Shown here: positions 63,907 to 64,000 of the stretch, piece after piece
How the letters are laid out: each line of letters opens with the position of its first letter
Position numbering within the stretch: position 1 is the stretch's first letter
Assembly (NCBI RefSeq): GCF_001688725.2
Contig: NZ_CP015401.2
Coordinates: 3,286,001-3,350,000, forward strand
Direction of reading: 5' to 3'
Source of the DNA: Bacteroides caecimuris
Lineage (GTDB): Bacteria > Bacteroidota > Bacteroidia > Bacteroidales > Bacteroidaceae
Length of the DNA: 64,000 bases
Made by a program: the position numbers and the translations under genes
The notes under the pieces: generated by a model
What the model saw: only the letters and a program-made list of their open reading frames with translations
Databases searched by the model: none
Told to the model about the DNA's origin: nothing

Positions 63907-64000
63907 ATGAATAAGAAAACTAAATGGGGCATCATTATTCTTGTCGGTGCCGGTATCATTGGTGGTGGAATCTACTCACAATTACCCAAAAAGAACAACG
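63907..64000 (+). CDS. Likely efflux RND periplasmic adaptor, 3' end outside window
   Basis: Only the first ~31 codons are visible. They begin MNKKTKWGIIILVGAGIIGGG, a basic N-terminus and one hydrophobic segment. This is what HlyD/AcrA-type adaptor proteins have at the N-terminus, but too little is present to be sure. The start at 63907 has no visible -7 box nearby, but the gap from rsgA is about 120 bases. Confidence 0.45.
   Translation, partial: MNKKTKWGIIILVGAGIIGGGIYSQLPKKNN

Noticed and set aside
1-64000. CRISPR arrays, tRNA and rRNA genes
   Set aside because: No regularly spaced repeats with unique spacers and no cloverleaf or rRNA-like segments were noticed in the intergenic regions, though a covariance-model scan was not possible.

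Overview
The window is a Bacteroides-type chromosome segment, most like the human-gut B. thetaiotaomicron/ovatus/xylanisolvens group. The signs are a SusC/SusD polysaccharide-utilisation locus (PUL) with an ECF sigma/FecR pair, several Bacteroidales-specific families (DUF4249, DUF2027-Smr, DUF4834, DUF4350), and many Bacteroides -7 promoter boxes (TAnnTTTG) upstream of genes. Species cannot be fixed from sequence alone. I saw no rRNA, tRNA or CRISPR array.

Layout. 1-3453: end of a TonB-dependent receptor gene and its DUF4249 lipoprotein partner. 3614-9273: a split LysO lysine exporter, a Smr-domain protein, a HAD phosphatase, a LuxR-type regulator divergent from a DUF1349 protein, and an AlkZ-like DNA glycosylase. 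9519-12124: aroA, a Crp/Fnr regulator and a short-chain dehydrogenase, with a perfect FNR-type palindrome before the dehydrogenase. 12105-16259: an M28 peptidase, a leucine-rich-repeat lipoprotein, a metal ABC permease, tsaE and a small Imm17-like membrane protein. 16331-16985: a MntA/HepT toxin-antitoxin pair. 16980-23955: the MoxR / DUF58 / DUF4350 / DUF4129 / SpoIIM cluster with a divergent RDD gene. 24544-33389: housekeeping genes (trxA, dnaE, psd, pssA, tadA, yraN, birA).

33416-55289 is accessory and looks more AT-rich. It begins with a BACON-M43 metalloprotease lipoprotein. Then comes a one-direction PUL: ECF sigma factor, FecR anti-sigma factor, a GH127-like/GH43 fusion, an STN-containing SusC, SusD, a GH28-like beta-helix protein, a surface glycan-binding lipoprotein, GH78, GH3 and a GH37-like enzyme. 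The enzymes suggest a rhamnose- and arabinofuranose-decorated plant glycan, possibly pectic or a glycoside. The STN-SusC/FecR/ECF trio would sense the substrate and switch the locus on. Hairpins lie in four intergenic gaps of the locus.

55290-58386 is a mosaic of repeats ending in an IS1634-family insertion sequence of 1,699 bp. The IS is flanked by exact-looking 515-bp direct repeats, interpreted as an unusually long target duplication that copied the 3' end of a TPR gene. 58157-64000 returns to core genes: TPR protein, MATE exporter, pyrH, EamA transporter, frr, rsgA, and the start of a likely efflux adaptor gene.

The most unusual items are the long IS target duplication, two intergenic arrays of short words in alternating orientation (24180-24270 and 55509-55680), the FNR-type operator beside a regulator with FNR-like DNA-contact residues, and the ECF-controlled plant-type PUL that includes a trehalase-family enzyme.
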